From contig VYCF01000024.1 in assembly GCA_009844085.1 (NCBI GenBank), positions 244,329-308,328 of the forward strand: a stretch of 64,000 nt of DNA. The letters run 5' to 3'. How positions within the stretch are numbered: position 1 is the stretch's first letter; each line of letters begins with the position of its first letter. The stretch is from Gammaproteobacteria bacterium. Lineage in GTDB: Bacteria > Pseudomonadota > Gammaproteobacteria > Pseudomonadales > Pseudohongiellaceae. The translations under genes and the position numbers were made by a program. The notes under the pieces are model-generated. The model had not been told where the DNA came from. It ran no database searches and worked only from the letters and a program-made list of their open reading frames with translations. Positions 30,397 through 39,508 of the stretch are shown here, piece by piece.

Positions 30397-32841
30397 TCAG
30401 AAGCGATAGCGAATGCTCGCGTTGAAATGGCGCGGCAATTCAGGCAACGCTATCACGCCTCCGAACAAATTGGGAAAATTCGCGCGAAAATACCGTTCGT
30501 CGGTGACGTTCTTGAAGTTGAAACTGAACAGCCAGTCGCTGGCTTCATATCCGAAACCCAGGTTCACCAGGGTATAAGCCGGCAAGAGGACGCGGCGGGA
30601 ATATCCCGAATACACCTCTTCGACATCGGCAAGACTGCCGTTGACCGTCCAGCCATTGCCGAAATCCCAGGTGCCCGTGAGCGAGTAGATGTTTTCCGGC
30701 ATCCCGGTCCGGCGGGCGTCGCCGCTTATGACATCGCCCCCGAGCGTGCCGCCGTAAAAGCGCCAGGGTTCGATCTCCGGCAAATCTTCCGCGCCGACGA
30801 AACTGAAGCGCGACCCCGCTTCCAGCGTGTTCAGATTGACGACTTCGATGCGGGAATAACCGAAGGTCAGCAACAGGCTTTCGTTGACCGACCAGCGTGT
30901 TTCGAACTCGATTCCCCTGGTGCGCGCGGCCTGGTTCGTGACGATGGACTGGGCGGAAAAATCGGTGCGCTCCTGGCGATAGGCGGCCGCGGCAAAGTAG
31001 AGCCTGCTGTCCAGCAAGCGCCCCTTGACTCCGGCTTCGAGCAACTCGGATTGATCGAAGGCGGTTCCGTCCCGAACATTGGCGGTGGTCACTTCGGCGC
31101 CCTGGCCGGCGATCAGCGTCGATTGCCGCGACGCCGTTACGTAGGGCGCCAGCCCGTTATCCATTTGCCGGCTGATGCTCAATGTCCAGGAAACGCCGCC
31201 GACATCGTCCTCCGCCGCCAGCACCGCGCAATCGCCGGGAGGCGGGCAGAAATTGTTGGAACTGGGAAACAGTAACTTGTCCAGCGGCTGCCGGCTCTCG
31301 ACCTCGATAGTGTCGTGGCGCACGCCCGCAAGCACCGAGAATCCGTTGTCGAACGTCAGATCCAGCAATGCGGCCAGCCCGATGTCGGTGTATTCGCCTA
31401 TGTAATATTCCGTGTAGTCACCGTCGATGCGGGTTGAAAGCAGGCGCCTGGCGCGTGCGTCAAGAGGCCGGGACAGATCGCGGCGGTCGAAATACTCGTT
31501 GGTGTAATCGTCGGCATGTTCGAAATTCGTATGGCGCAGCGATGGCGACAACTGCAATGCTGCTGTCAAATCGTCGAACCGGAACCGGCGTGAAAACACC
31601 AGCTTGTTCTCCAGGACCCAGGTGTCGTGGAACTGCGAAAAGCCGTAAGCGTTTTCGTTCAGATTGTCGTAGTGTTCGAAGAACAACTGGTTTTTCCATT
31701 CCCAGCCGGCGTCGTCTCCGCCCAGCAGATCGAAGTAAAGGGTGGTGACCTGGTTCTCCAGCGCATCGCCGGGAGCCGTGAGTGTCTGGTTGCCGGCGAT
31801 AGTCCCGGCGCCAGGGTTCTCCAGCGCCAGCAATTCGGGAAAACAGCCGAACAACGGCACTGCCCCGATCAGGCAGACTCCCGAGTCTTCGAGTTGTCCG
31901 CCCTGACCCGGAATCAGCCCCGCCGCGAAGGGATTCAGATCGTAGAAGCCGTCTCCGTCCAGATCGAATTCCTGGTGGGATACGTGGCCGTCGCCGTCGC
32001 GATCCAGGGAAGAGGGAGACCCGGTCACGTAACTTCCATGGTCGATCAGGTCCTGGGTGAGCCGGTTCCAGCCGGCCACCTGGGTACCGTCGTACTGGTG
32101 CCACATGCCCCCGAACTGGGCGCGGACGGAGTCTGAAACGTCAAGATCGACCGAAAGTTGCAGCAGATTCTGCTGTTGCAGGCTTTCGTCATAGTAACTG
32201 CCGGAGTCTTCGCTCAGCGCATACAGGTAATACCCCGACTCTCGCGAGCCGAACCGGCCCGGCCCTCCCACCTCGGCAGCGACGACAGCCTTGTCCCAAC
32301 TGCCCGTGCTGAACGAAACCGCACCGCTGGTCTCGGCGAGAATCGCCCCGGTCTCTTCGATTCGCGCCGATTTCGGGTTGAAGTTCAGGTAACCGCCGAT
32401 TTTCGCGGGTCCGTAAATCGGCGAAGCCGGGCCGCGAATGATGTCGATCCGGTCCGATGCGCCTATCGGCGTCGGGTAGTTCCCGGGATTGTCGAGCCTG
32501 CGTATGCCGCGAAAATAGGTTTCGCCCGGGGTGCCGCGGATGTCGAGGCCGCCAGCCACGCCGAAAAAGGACTGGGTGAAACTGCCCGGCGCGAGCACGA
32601 TCAATTCATCGATATCCTGCATGTCGAATCTTTCGAGCAGGGCCGATGAGATCGTCGAAGCGGAACGCGGCGTTTCGAGCAGCGACTTGTCGAAACCGAA
32701 TACGGATTCCACGTAGCCCCCCGGAAGACTGTCGAGGTCGCCCGTTACCACGATTTCCTGCACCGCTGTCTGGGCCGCCGTGCGGCCTGCGACCAGCAAC
32801 AGCGCAAGGGACAACAAACGTAACCGGTCATGCATTTTCAT
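30397..32841 (-). CDS. TonB-dependent outer-membrane receptor with EF-hand loop (copy 1)
   Basis: Outer-membrane active-transport receptor, 814 residues. A signal peptide ends near residue 23 (VAGRTAAQ). The TonB-box-like EIVVTG follows, then the plug domain (SASTISSALLERFDMQDIDE, GGLDIRGTPGETYFRG, IDIIRGPASPIYGP). The beta-barrel ends in Phe (NASIRYRF). Residues 280-291 are a canonical EF-hand loop (DRDGDGHVSHQE), immediately followed by a second, imperfect one (DLDGDGFYD). The ligand is unknown; nothing in the neighbourhood indicates siderophore use. It is closely related to the next receptor upstream, 38 bases away. Confidence 0.92.
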   Translation of the reverse strand: MKMHDRLRLLSLALLLVAGRTAAQTAVQEIVVTGDLDSLPGGYVESVFGFDKSLLETPRSASTISSALLERFDMQDIDELIVLAPGSFTQSFFGVAGGLDIRGTPGETYFRGIRRLDNPGNYPTPIGASDRIDIIRGPASPIYGPAKIGGYLNFNPKSARIEETGAILAETSGAVSFSTGSWDKAVVAAEVGGPGRFGSRESGYYLYALSEDSGSYYDESLQQQNLLQLSVDLDVSDSVRAQFGGMWHQYDGTQVAGWNRLTQDLIDHGSYVTGSPSSLDRDGDGHVSHQEFDLDGDGFYDLNPFAAGLIPGQGGQLEDSGVCLIGAVPLFGCFPELLALENPGAGTIAGNQTLTAPGDALENQVTTLYFDLLGGDDAGWEWKNQLFFEHYDNLNENAYGFSQFHDTWVLENKLVFSRRFRFDDLTAALQLSPSLRHTNFEHADDYTNEYFDRRDLSRPLDARARRLLSTRIDGDYTEYYIGEYTDIGLAALLDLTFDNGFSVLAGVRHDTIEVESRQPLDKLLFPSSNNFCPPPGDCAVLAAEDDVGGVSWTLSISRQMDNGLAPYVTASRQSTLIAGQGAEVTTANVRDGTAFDQSELLEAGVKGRLLDSRLYFAAAAYRQERTDFSAQSIVTNQAARTRGIEFETRWSVNESLLLTFGYSRIEVVNLNTLEAGSRFSFVGAEDLPEIEPWRFYGGTLGGDVISGDARRTGMPENIYSLTGTWDFGNGWTVNGSLADVEEVYSGYSRRVLLPAYTLVNLGFGYEASDWLFSFNFKNVTDERYFRANFPNLFGGVIALPELPRHFNASIRYRF

Positions 32842-32879
32842 TTCTTCTTCCTTGCGTGGGCGTCCATCGGAAATCTTTA

Positions 32880-35315
32880 TCAGAAACTCAGGCGAACGCT
32901 GGCCGTGAAATGCCGCGGCAATTCCGGCAAGACTATGACGCTGCCATACAGGTTCGGAAAATTGGCGCGAAAATAACGCTCATCGGTCACGTTCTTGATG
33001 TTGACGTTAAATCGCCAGGAACTTGTTGCATAGCCGGCGCCCAGATTCACCAGGGTATAGCCAGGCAGGAGAACGCCGCGTGAAAAGCCTGAATACGTTT
33101 TTTCCACATCGACGATGCTGCCGTTCAGCGTCCAGCCGTTATCGAAATCCCACGTCCCGAGAAGGGAATGGATCTGTTCCGGCATTCCGGCCCGGCGGAA
33201 GTCTTCACTGACGATGTTCGCGCCAAGGGCGCCGCCATACAACTCCCAGGGTTCGATTCCCGGCAGGTCCTCGGCGCCGACATAACTGAATCTTGCGCCG
33301 GCCTGCCGCGTGTTCAGGTTGATTACCTCCATGCTTGCATGGCCGAACGCGAGAAGGAAATTGTCATTTACTACCCAGCGAGCTTCAAGTTCGATACCCT
33401 CGGTGCGGGTCGCCTGATTGGTGACGATCGATTGGGCCGAATAGTCGGTGCGCTCCTGGCGATACGCCGCGGCGGCAAAATACAAGCTGTTGTCGAGTAT
33501 GCTGCCCTTGACGCCGGCTTCAAGCAGTTCGGACTGATCCACCGCGGTTCCGCCGCGGACATTTGCGGTGGTCACTTCCGCGCCCTGACCCGCAATCACC
33601 GTAGTCTGCCGCGACAGGGTGACATAGGGCAACACGCTGTTGGCTAGCTGCCGGCTCAGGCTCAACGTCCATGAGATTCCCTCGACTTCGTCTTCGGCTG
33701 CCAGCGATACGCAGTCTCCCGGCGGCAGACAGAAATTACTTGAACTCGGCAGTAACAGCTTGTCCAGCGGCTGCCTGCTCGCCAGCGAAATGCGGTCGCC
33801 GCGAATGCCGAGCAAGACGGAAAATCCATTGTCGAAGTTGAAGTCGGCCAATGCGGCCAGTCCGATGTCCGTGTAGTCACCGGTATAGTACTCGGTATAG
33901 TCGTCGTGAATCCGGGTAGCGAGTAACCGCGGCTCGACCGTGCCCGCCGATCGGGTTATGTCGTAACGATCGAAATATTCGTTCGAATAGTCGCTGGCAT
34001 GCTCGAAGTTCGTGCGCCTCACGGAGGGCGACAGTTGCAATGCGACGGAAAGCCCGTCTAGCCGCCAGTCGCGCGAGATAACGAGCTTGTTTTCAATCAC
34101 GCTTGAATCGTGAAACTGGGAGAAGCCGTAACTGTTCTCATTCAGACTGTCGTAGTGTTCGAAAAACAACTGATTTTTCCATTCCCAGGCTCCATCGCCG
34201 CCGCCGAGCAAATCGAAATACAAGGTCGTCACCTGCGTATCCAGAGTATCCTGAGGTTCGGTGATATTCATATTGCCTTCGATGATAGCCGTTCCGGGGT
34301 TCTGCAGCGCCATCAATGCCGGAAAACAACCGAACACCGGTACGTCTCCTATCCGGCAGACACCGGTTCCCGCCAGCCGCCCCGGCTGTCCCGGCGCCAG
34401 TTCCGCAGCGAAGGGACTCAAATCGGTAAATCCGTCTCCATCCACATCGAATTCCTGATGGGAAACGTAGCCGTCGCCGTCGCGGTCCAGGGAAGGCGGA
34501 GACCCTGTCACATAGCGTCCATGGTCGATCAAGTCCTGTGTGAGCCGGTTCCAGCCCGAAATTTCGTTACTCAGATAGTTATGCCGCATGGCGCCGAATT
34601 GCGCGCCGAGACCGCCGGAGAAATCAAGGTCAACGGATACTTGCAGCAGATCCTGGTTCTTGTCGGTATCGTCGTAGTACGAGCCGGAGTCCTCCGTCAG
34701 CGCATAGAGGTAGTAGCCGACTTCCTGCCCACCGACAAGTGCCGGACCGCCGACTTCGGCCGACAGCGCCGAAGTATCCCAACTGCCAGTTGTGTAATGG
34801 GCGGCCCCGGCGGTGTCGGCGAGCAAGGCTCCGGTCTCCTCGATTCGCGCCGATTTCGGATTGATATTGACGTAACCGCCGATCTTGGACGGCCCATAGA
34901 TCGGCGAGGCCGGCCCGCGAATGATGTCGATGCGATCAGACGCGGCGATCGGAGTGGGGTAGTTGGCCGGATTGTCCAACCTGCGCATACCCCGGAAATA
35001 GCTTTCGCCGGGCGTCCCTCGAATGTCCAGTCCGCCTGCGGCGCCGAAAAAGGACTGGGTGAATGTGCCGGGTGAGAGGGCAATCAGTTCGTCTATATCC
35101 TGCAAGTCGAAGCGCTCGAGCAGGGCGGCCGATATTGTCGAAGCCGAGCGTGGCATCTCAAGCAGCGACTTGTCGAAACCGAATACCGATTGCACAAAGC
35201 CTCCCGGAAGACTGTCGAGATCACCCGTTACGACGATCTCCTCGACGACGTTCTGCGCCGAGGCAAGACCAGCGGCCAGCATAAAACAGAGTCCTGCGGG
35301 CAATCGGATTTGCAT
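32880..35315 (-). CDS. TonB-dependent outer-membrane receptor with EF-hand loop (copy 2)
   Basis: Paralogue of the neighbouring receptor, 811 residues, same architecture. A signal peptide ends LAAGLASAQ, followed by EIVVTG and a plug nearly identical to copy 1 (GDLDSLPGG, VFGFDKSLLE, RIDIIRGPASPIYGP). The barrel ends RHFTASVRLSF. The EF-hand loop DRDGDGYVSHQE occupies 277-288, again followed by DVDGDGFTD. Tandem duplication of a single ancestral gene is the simplest reading. It is first in the pair and diverges from the amidohydrolase across 98 bases, where a shared regulatory region would lie. Confidence 0.92.
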   Translation of the reverse strand: MQIRLPAGLCFMLAAGLASAQNVVEEIVVTGDLDSLPGGFVQSVFGFDKSLLEMPRSASTISAALLERFDLQDIDELIALSPGTFTQSFFGAAGGLDIRGTPGESYFRGMRRLDNPANYPTPIAASDRIDIIRGPASPIYGPSKIGGYVNINPKSARIEETGALLADTAGAAHYTTGSWDTSALSAEVGGPALVGGQEVGYYLYALTEDSGSYYDDTDKNQDLLQVSVDLDFSGGLGAQFGAMRHNYLSNEISGWNRLTQDLIDHGRYVTGSPPSLDRDGDGYVSHQEFDVDGDGFTDLSPFAAELAPGQPGRLAGTGVCRIGDVPVFGCFPALMALQNPGTAIIEGNMNITEPQDTLDTQVTTLYFDLLGGGDGAWEWKNQLFFEHYDSLNENSYGFSQFHDSSVIENKLVISRDWRLDGLSVALQLSPSVRRTNFEHASDYSNEYFDRYDITRSAGTVEPRLLATRIHDDYTEYYTGDYTDIGLAALADFNFDNGFSVLLGIRGDRISLASRQPLDKLLLPSSSNFCLPPGDCVSLAAEDEVEGISWTLSLSRQLANSVLPYVTLSRQTTVIAGQGAEVTTANVRGGTAVDQSELLEAGVKGSILDNSLYFAAAAYRQERTDYSAQSIVTNQATRTEGIELEARWVVNDNFLLAFGHASMEVINLNTRQAGARFSYVGAEDLPGIEPWELYGGALGANIVSEDFRRAGMPEQIHSLLGTWDFDNGWTLNGSIVDVEKTYSGFSRGVLLPGYTLVNLGAGYATSSWRFNVNIKNVTDERYFRANFPNLYGSVIVLPELPRHFTASVRLSF

Positions 35316-35413
35316 TGTTGTTCCTCCCCCGGCCGGGCGGCGGGAAGCTTGCTATTTTTTCGCTATCGGTCAACTTGCCGACAGGCGATTCCGCGAACTT
35401 GCGAGCACTTGTG

Positions 35414-36931
35414 ATGCGAAAAACCGACAACAGTATTGTGGCCTTGAGCCGGCGCGAACTGCTGGCCGGCGCGGGCGCGGCGCTTGGCGCCGGAATGCTG
35501 CCCGGCGCCCTGCTCCATGCCCAGGGCGAGGCCGAAAATTCTTCCGCCGTGGTATTCACCGATACCACCATCGTCACCAATGACGCGCAGCGGCGCAACC
35601 TGCGAAACATGGCGCTCGCGGTGCGGGGCGGCGTCATCGCCGCGATCGGCGAAACCGATGAAGTATTACCCGCATTTCCCGGCGCCGAGGTTTACGACGG
35701 CAGCCGCAATGCCCTGCTTCCCGGCCTGGTCAATTGTCACGCCCATTTGTCGGCGACGATCGCCAAGGGCTTCAACGAAGATTTCGGCTTTCCCAACAGC
35801 CTGGACTTGCCGCAAAGCCCGGCGAGCCTGCTGTCGGAGGACGAGGCCACGTTGATGTCGGTGCTGGCGGCGCTCGAAGGGCTGCGTTCGGGCACCACGA
35901 CCATGGTGCAGAACGTCAGCGGCATCGCCCGCGACGCGTCTTCGCTGGCGCAGACGGGCCAGCGCTGGGTTTTCGCCGAATCCGTGCGCGACATCACCAC
36001 CGTCGACGGCCCGATGTCCCCGCCCCGGCTGGCGAACAGCGTTCCGCCGCAATTCTCCGACCGGCTGCGCGAAGAAGGCATGCAGCGCATCGCCGATCTG
36101 CACAGCGCCTGGCATGGCCGGGAAAACGGTCTGGTCAGCGTCTTCCCCGCCGCCGCCCTGACCGAACTTTCCTCGCCGCAACTGCTGCGCGAGGTGCGGG
36201 AATTCGCCGAATCCCATGACCTCGGCTACACGATCCACATGACCCAGTCCCAGGCCGAAGTCGATTTCATGTTGCGCTATCACGGCGTACGGCCCGCCAT
36301 GTTTCTCGCCGACAACGATTTCCTCGGCCCGCGGCTGTTCGCCGCCCATGCGCGCTATTGCGACGCCACGGAGATCGAAGCCCTCGGCCGCAGCGGAACC
36401 ATCATTACCCATCAGGCGGCGATGGCGGCGAATCGCGGCGTGAATCCGCCGATTTCCGCCTTGCGCGAAGCCGGCTGCCCCATCGCCATGGGCACGGACA
36501 ATAACAACACCGACATGTTGCATGTCATGAAAACGGCGATTTCGATGGAACGCATTCAGCGCGACGACGAAATTCCGGGCACCCTGCCCCAGCCCGAAGA
36601 CATGCTGGCGGACGCCGCAGGCGGCGGCGCGCTCGCCGTGCGGCAGGGCGCGACGCTCGGCTCGCTCGAAGTCGGCCGCAAGGCAGACCTGCTCGTGCTC
36701 GACACCATGCAACCGCATCTGATCCCGTCCGGCCGCATCCTTTCCGCCTGGATTCACAACGGCCAGCCCTCGGATATCGAAGCGGTGATGGTCGACGGCA
36801 GATTCGTCATGCGCGACCGCCGGGTGCTTACCCTGGACGAGGCCGCCATCATGGAGGAAGCCTGGCGAATCGGCCGGCGCGTCTGGGACCGGATACTGGA
36901 AAACGGACCGCTGCCGCTGCCCCGGCTGTAA
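35414..36931 (+). CDS. Tat-exported amidohydrolase (ATZ/TRZ, 8-oxoguanine-deaminase-like)
   Basis: Metal-dependent hydrolase or deaminase of the chlorohydrolase/cytosine-deaminase-like superfamily. The metal-binding NCHAHLSA (HxH) lies near residue 110, a further His in GYTIHMTQSQAE, ITHQAAMAANRGVNPP, and the Asp in AMGTDNNNTDML. An N-terminal twin-arginine signal is visible: SRRELLAGAGAALGAGMLP, ending LLHAQ. Start at the ATG of MRKTDNSI; GTG one codon earlier is possible. Divergent from the TonB receptor pair, it may act on an imported nitrogenous substrate; that is inference. Confidence 0.85.
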   Translation: MRKTDNSIVALSRRELLAGAGAALGAGMLPGALLHAQGEAENSSAVVFTDTTIVTNDAQRRNLRNMALAVRGGVIAAIGETDEVLPAFPGAEVYDGSRNALLPGLVNCHAHLSATIAKGFNEDFGFPNSLDLPQSPASLLSEDEATLMSVLAALEGLRSGTTTMVQNVSGIARDASSLAQTGQRWVFAESVRDITTVDGPMSPPRLANSVPPQFSDRLREEGMQRIADLHSAWHGRENGLVSVFPAAALTELSSPQLLREVREFAESHDLGYTIHMTQSQAEVDFMLRYHGVRPAMFLADNDFLGPRLFAAHARYCDATEIEALGRSGTIITHQAAMAANRGVNPPISALREAGCPIAMGTDNNNTDMLHVMKTAISMERIQRDDEIPGTLPQPEDMLADAAGGGALAVRQGATLGSLEVGRKADLLVLDTMQPHLIPSGRILSAWIHNGQPSDIEAVMVDGRFVMRDRRVLTLDEAAIMEEAWRIGRRVWDRILENGPLPLPRL

Positions 36932-36938
36932 GCCGGGG
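36920..36938 (+). terminator. Hairpin at the end of the amidohydrolase gene
   Basis: CCCCGGCT-gta-AGCCGGGG forms a perfect 8-bp stem that includes the stop codon region. It is followed by mixed sequence rather than a T-tract, so it may be a weak terminator or an mRNA 3'-stabilising hairpin before the moxR promoter. Confidence 0.4.
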
Positions 36939-36944
36939 CATTGC

Positions 36945-36972
36945 TAGACATCCATTGCAAAACCATTACAAT
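36945..36972 (+). promoter_or_regulatory. Possible sigma70 promoter of the moxR-bat operon
   Basis: TAGACA and TACAAT are separated by 16 bases and end 35 bases before the moxR ATG. Both hexamers are close to consensus. No operator is recognised. Confidence 0.4.
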
Positions 36973-37007
36973 CCGGGACTTTGCGCCCGCGACAGAGACC
37001 TCATGAC

Positions 37008-37967
37008 ATGAGTCAGCACCCGACGATAACGGAATTGAAGAACTGGTTAATGATGCAGATCTTCGGTCAGGAGCGGCTGATCGACCGGTTGCTGATTGCC
37101 TTGCTGGCGGATGGTCATCTTTTGGTGGAGGGCGCGCCCGGATTGGCCAAGACCAAGGCGATCAAGGATCTCTCCCGCGGCATCGAAGGCGACTTCCACC
37201 GCATCCAGTTCACGCCGGACCTGCTGCCCAGCGACATCACCGGAACCGAAGTTTTCCGGCCCGAAGACGGATCGTTCCGCTTCCAGCAGGGACCGATCTT
37301 CCACAACCTCGTGCTCGCCGACGAGATCAACCGGGCGCCGGCCAAGGTGCAGTCAGCATTGCTCGAAGCGATGGGAGAACATCAGGTCAGCGTCGGCCGC
37401 GAATCCTTCACCCTGCCGCCGCTGTTCCTGGTCATGGCAACCCAGAATCCGATCGAACAGGAAGGAACCTATCCCCTGCCGGAAGCGCAGCTCGACCGCT
37501 TTCTCATGCATGTCACCATCACCTACCCCTCGATCGAAGCCGAGCGCGACATTCTCCACCTCGTGCGGGACGAGGCCGCGAACAAGTTGCCGGACCCCCC
37601 GAGCCAGGTTCCCCAAGAGAAGGTTTTCGCCGCCCGCCAGGAAGTGCTGGAAATGCACATGGCGCCGGAAGTCGAGGAATACATCATCCAGCTCATCATG
37701 GCGACGCGGAATCCGCTGGTCTACGGCAAGGACCTGGAAGGCTGGCTCGAATACGGCGCCAGCCCCCGGGGCACGATCTCGCTCGACCGCTGCGCGCGCG
37801 CCCATGCCTGGATCCACGGCAAGGATTTCGTCAGCCCCGACGATGTGCAGGAGATCATGTTCGACGTGCTCCGCCATCGCATCCTGCTGAGCTTCGAGGC
37901 CGAAGCCAGCGGCGTCACGCCGGACAAGGTCCTGGAAACGATTCGCGAACGCGTGCCGTCCGCCTGA
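37008..37967 (+). CDS. MoxR-family AAA+ ATPase
   Basis: AAA+ ATPase thought to act as a chaperone for the VWA proteins encoded with it. Walker A is GAPGLAKTKA and Walker B is LVLADEINRAPAKVQSALLE. The arginine-finger/sensor region FLVMATQNPIEQEGTYPLPE and a C-terminal helical lid (WLEYGASPRGTISLDRCARA) match MoxR. Start at the ATG of MSQHPTIT, 319 residues. First gene of a six-gene plus-strand unit. Confidence 0.95.
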   Translation: MSQHPTITELKNWLMMQIFGQERLIDRLLIALLADGHLLVEGAPGLAKTKAIKDLSRGIEGDFHRIQFTPDLLPSDITGTEVFRPEDGSFRFQQGPIFHNLVLADEINRAPAKVQSALLEAMGEHQVSVGRESFTLPPLFLVMATQNPIEQEGTYPLPEAQLDRFLMHVTITYPSIEAERDILHLVRDEAANKLPDPPSQVPQEKVFAARQEVLEMHMAPEVEEYIIQLIMATRNPLVYGKDLEGWLEYGASPRGTISLDRCARAHAWIHGKDFVSPDDVQEIMFDVLRHRILLSFEAEASGVTPDKVLETIRERVPSA

Positions 37968-37982
37968 CGGGGCCGCCCCGAC

Positions 37983-38951
37983 ATGAGTTCCAGGTACCGC
38001 ATCGACCCTGAGCACGCCCGCTATCAGGCGAAAGGGGCCACCGTCAGCCTGCAGCAATTACTGATGCAGCGCTATGCCGCCAAGACCCTGGAGTACTTGG
38101 CCCATACCCGCTCCATAGCCGGCATCAGCGGCTTGCATCTTTCCAAGATGCGCGGCCGCGGCATCGATTTCGAGGAATTCCGGCCCTACCAGCCCGGAGA
38201 CGATATCCGCCTGATCGACTGGCGCGTCACCGCCCGCACGAGCCGGCCTTTCACCAAGGTTTTCCGCGAGGAACGCGAGCGGCCGGTCATCATCGCCGTG
38301 GACCAGACCCACAACATGTATTTCGGCAGCCGGGTCGCGTTCAAGTCGGTGATCGCAGCCCAGACCGCCGCGGTTTTCTGCTGGCTGGCGATCGACAATG
38401 GCGACCGCGTCGGCGGCCTCGTCTTTTCCGACCGCGAAGAGCGACTCGTGCGCCCCAAGCGCAGCCGGCGCTCCGCCTTGCATCTGCTCAACCAGGTGTT
38501 CGAATTCAACCGCTCCCTCGGCGGCGTCACCGGCGGCGAATTGCCGGAAGATTCCGATTCGCGCCTGTCCGACGCGTTGGGGCAAATCCGCAAGATCATG
38601 CGGCCAGGCAGCACCTTGTACGTGATTTCGGATTTTGTCACCCTTGACGAGCGGGCCGTGCAATATCTGAATCAGCTCAGTCAGCATAACAACGTGGTAT
38701 GTTGTCTGGTTTACGATGCGCTGGAAGAGTCCTTGCCGACGCCGGGGCTCTACAGCATTACCGACGGTCGGCGCAAGGGCGCGCTGAACACGCATAACCG
38801 GCGCGCCAGGGTGCGTTATCGGGAGCAGTTCGACGAAAGAATGCGCTTGATCGAGTCCGAACTCGACCGGCTGCAGGTCGCCCTGCTGAAGATTCGCACC
38901 AACGATCTGGTAGTGGAGCAGATTCGACAGTGGATAGCGCAGAACTCCTGA
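37983..38951 (+). CDS. DUF58 domain protein (BatA/MoxR-associated)
   Basis: DUF58 family, normally next to MoxR and VWA proteins. The signature GRGIDFEEFRPYQPGDDIRL followed by IDWRVTARTSRPFTKVF is clear, and a VWA-like fold covers the rest. 322 residues, no membrane span. The start is 15 bases after moxR, and the 3' end overlaps the next gene by 22 bases, so tight co-translation is likely. Confidence 0.93.
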   Translation: MSSRYRIDPEHARYQAKGATVSLQQLLMQRYAAKTLEYLAHTRSIAGISGLHLSKMRGRGIDFEEFRPYQPGDDIRLIDWRVTARTSRPFTKVFREERERPVIIAVDQTHNMYFGSRVAFKSVIAAQTAAVFCWLAIDNGDRVGGLVFSDREERLVRPKRSRRSALHLLNQVFEFNRSLGGVTGGELPEDSDSRLSDALGQIRKIMRPGSTLYVISDFVTLDERAVQYLNQLSQHNNVVCCLVYDALEESLPTPGLYSITDGRRKGALNTHNRRARVRYREQFDERMRLIESELDRLQVALLKIRTNDLVVEQIRQWIAQNS

Positions 38952-39508
38952 ATCAACTGGCGGATATACATCTGCCCGAACCGGTAGGGCTCTGGCCGCC
39001 GGCGGCGGGCTGGTGGATTCTTGCCGTGCTGTTGCTGGCGGGTCTTTATTTCGGCGGCCGCAAGGCGATCGCTTTCTGGCGTCGGCGGAGATTCTGCGCT
39101 CATGCGCTAATGGAACTCGATCGAATCTACGACGAATACGCCACGGACGAGGCCGGCGATCCGGATGCGGCCCGGCTGCACTATGTGAATGCGCTTAACT
39201 CGGTACTGCGGCGCGTGGCGCTGGTGCATTTTCCGAATTCGGCAGTCGCCGGTCTCGGCGGCGAGGACTGGCTGCGATTTCTCCGGGCCAGCGGCAATTG
39301 CATGAACCTCGATCGGGAACTGGCCGCGGCATTGAGTCACGGCCGATTCCAGCCTACCATTTCAGTCGATGCGGACAGCTTGCATGTCTTCGGCCGGGAG
39401 TGGATTCGCTCCATGTATCTAAGTCGTAAAAGCGGCCGGCGCAGCGGCAGCCGCCCGCAGCGGAATCAGACCACCGGCGGTCTGAAGGTTTCGGGTTCGG
39501 ATGCTTGA
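38930..39508 (+). CDS. DUF4381 membrane protein
   Basis: Small DUF4381 protein of Bat operons, 192 residues. An N-terminal LADIHLPEPVGLWPPAAGWW is followed by one membrane span (ILAVLLLAGLYFGG) and a cytoplasmic helical domain (HYVNALNSVLRRVALVHF). Overlaps the DUF58 gene by 22 bases and the next VWA gene by 8. Role unknown beyond its consistent place in this operon type. Confidence 0.88.
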   Translation: MDSAELLNQLADIHLPEPVGLWPPAAGWWILAVLLLAGLYFGGRKAIAFWRRRRFCAHALMELDRIYDEYATDEAGDPDAARLHYVNALNSVLRRVALVHFPNSAVAGLGGEDWLRFLRASGNCMNLDRELAAALSHGRFQPTISVDADSLHVFGREWIRSMYLSRKSGRRSGSRPQRNQTTGGLKVSGSDA

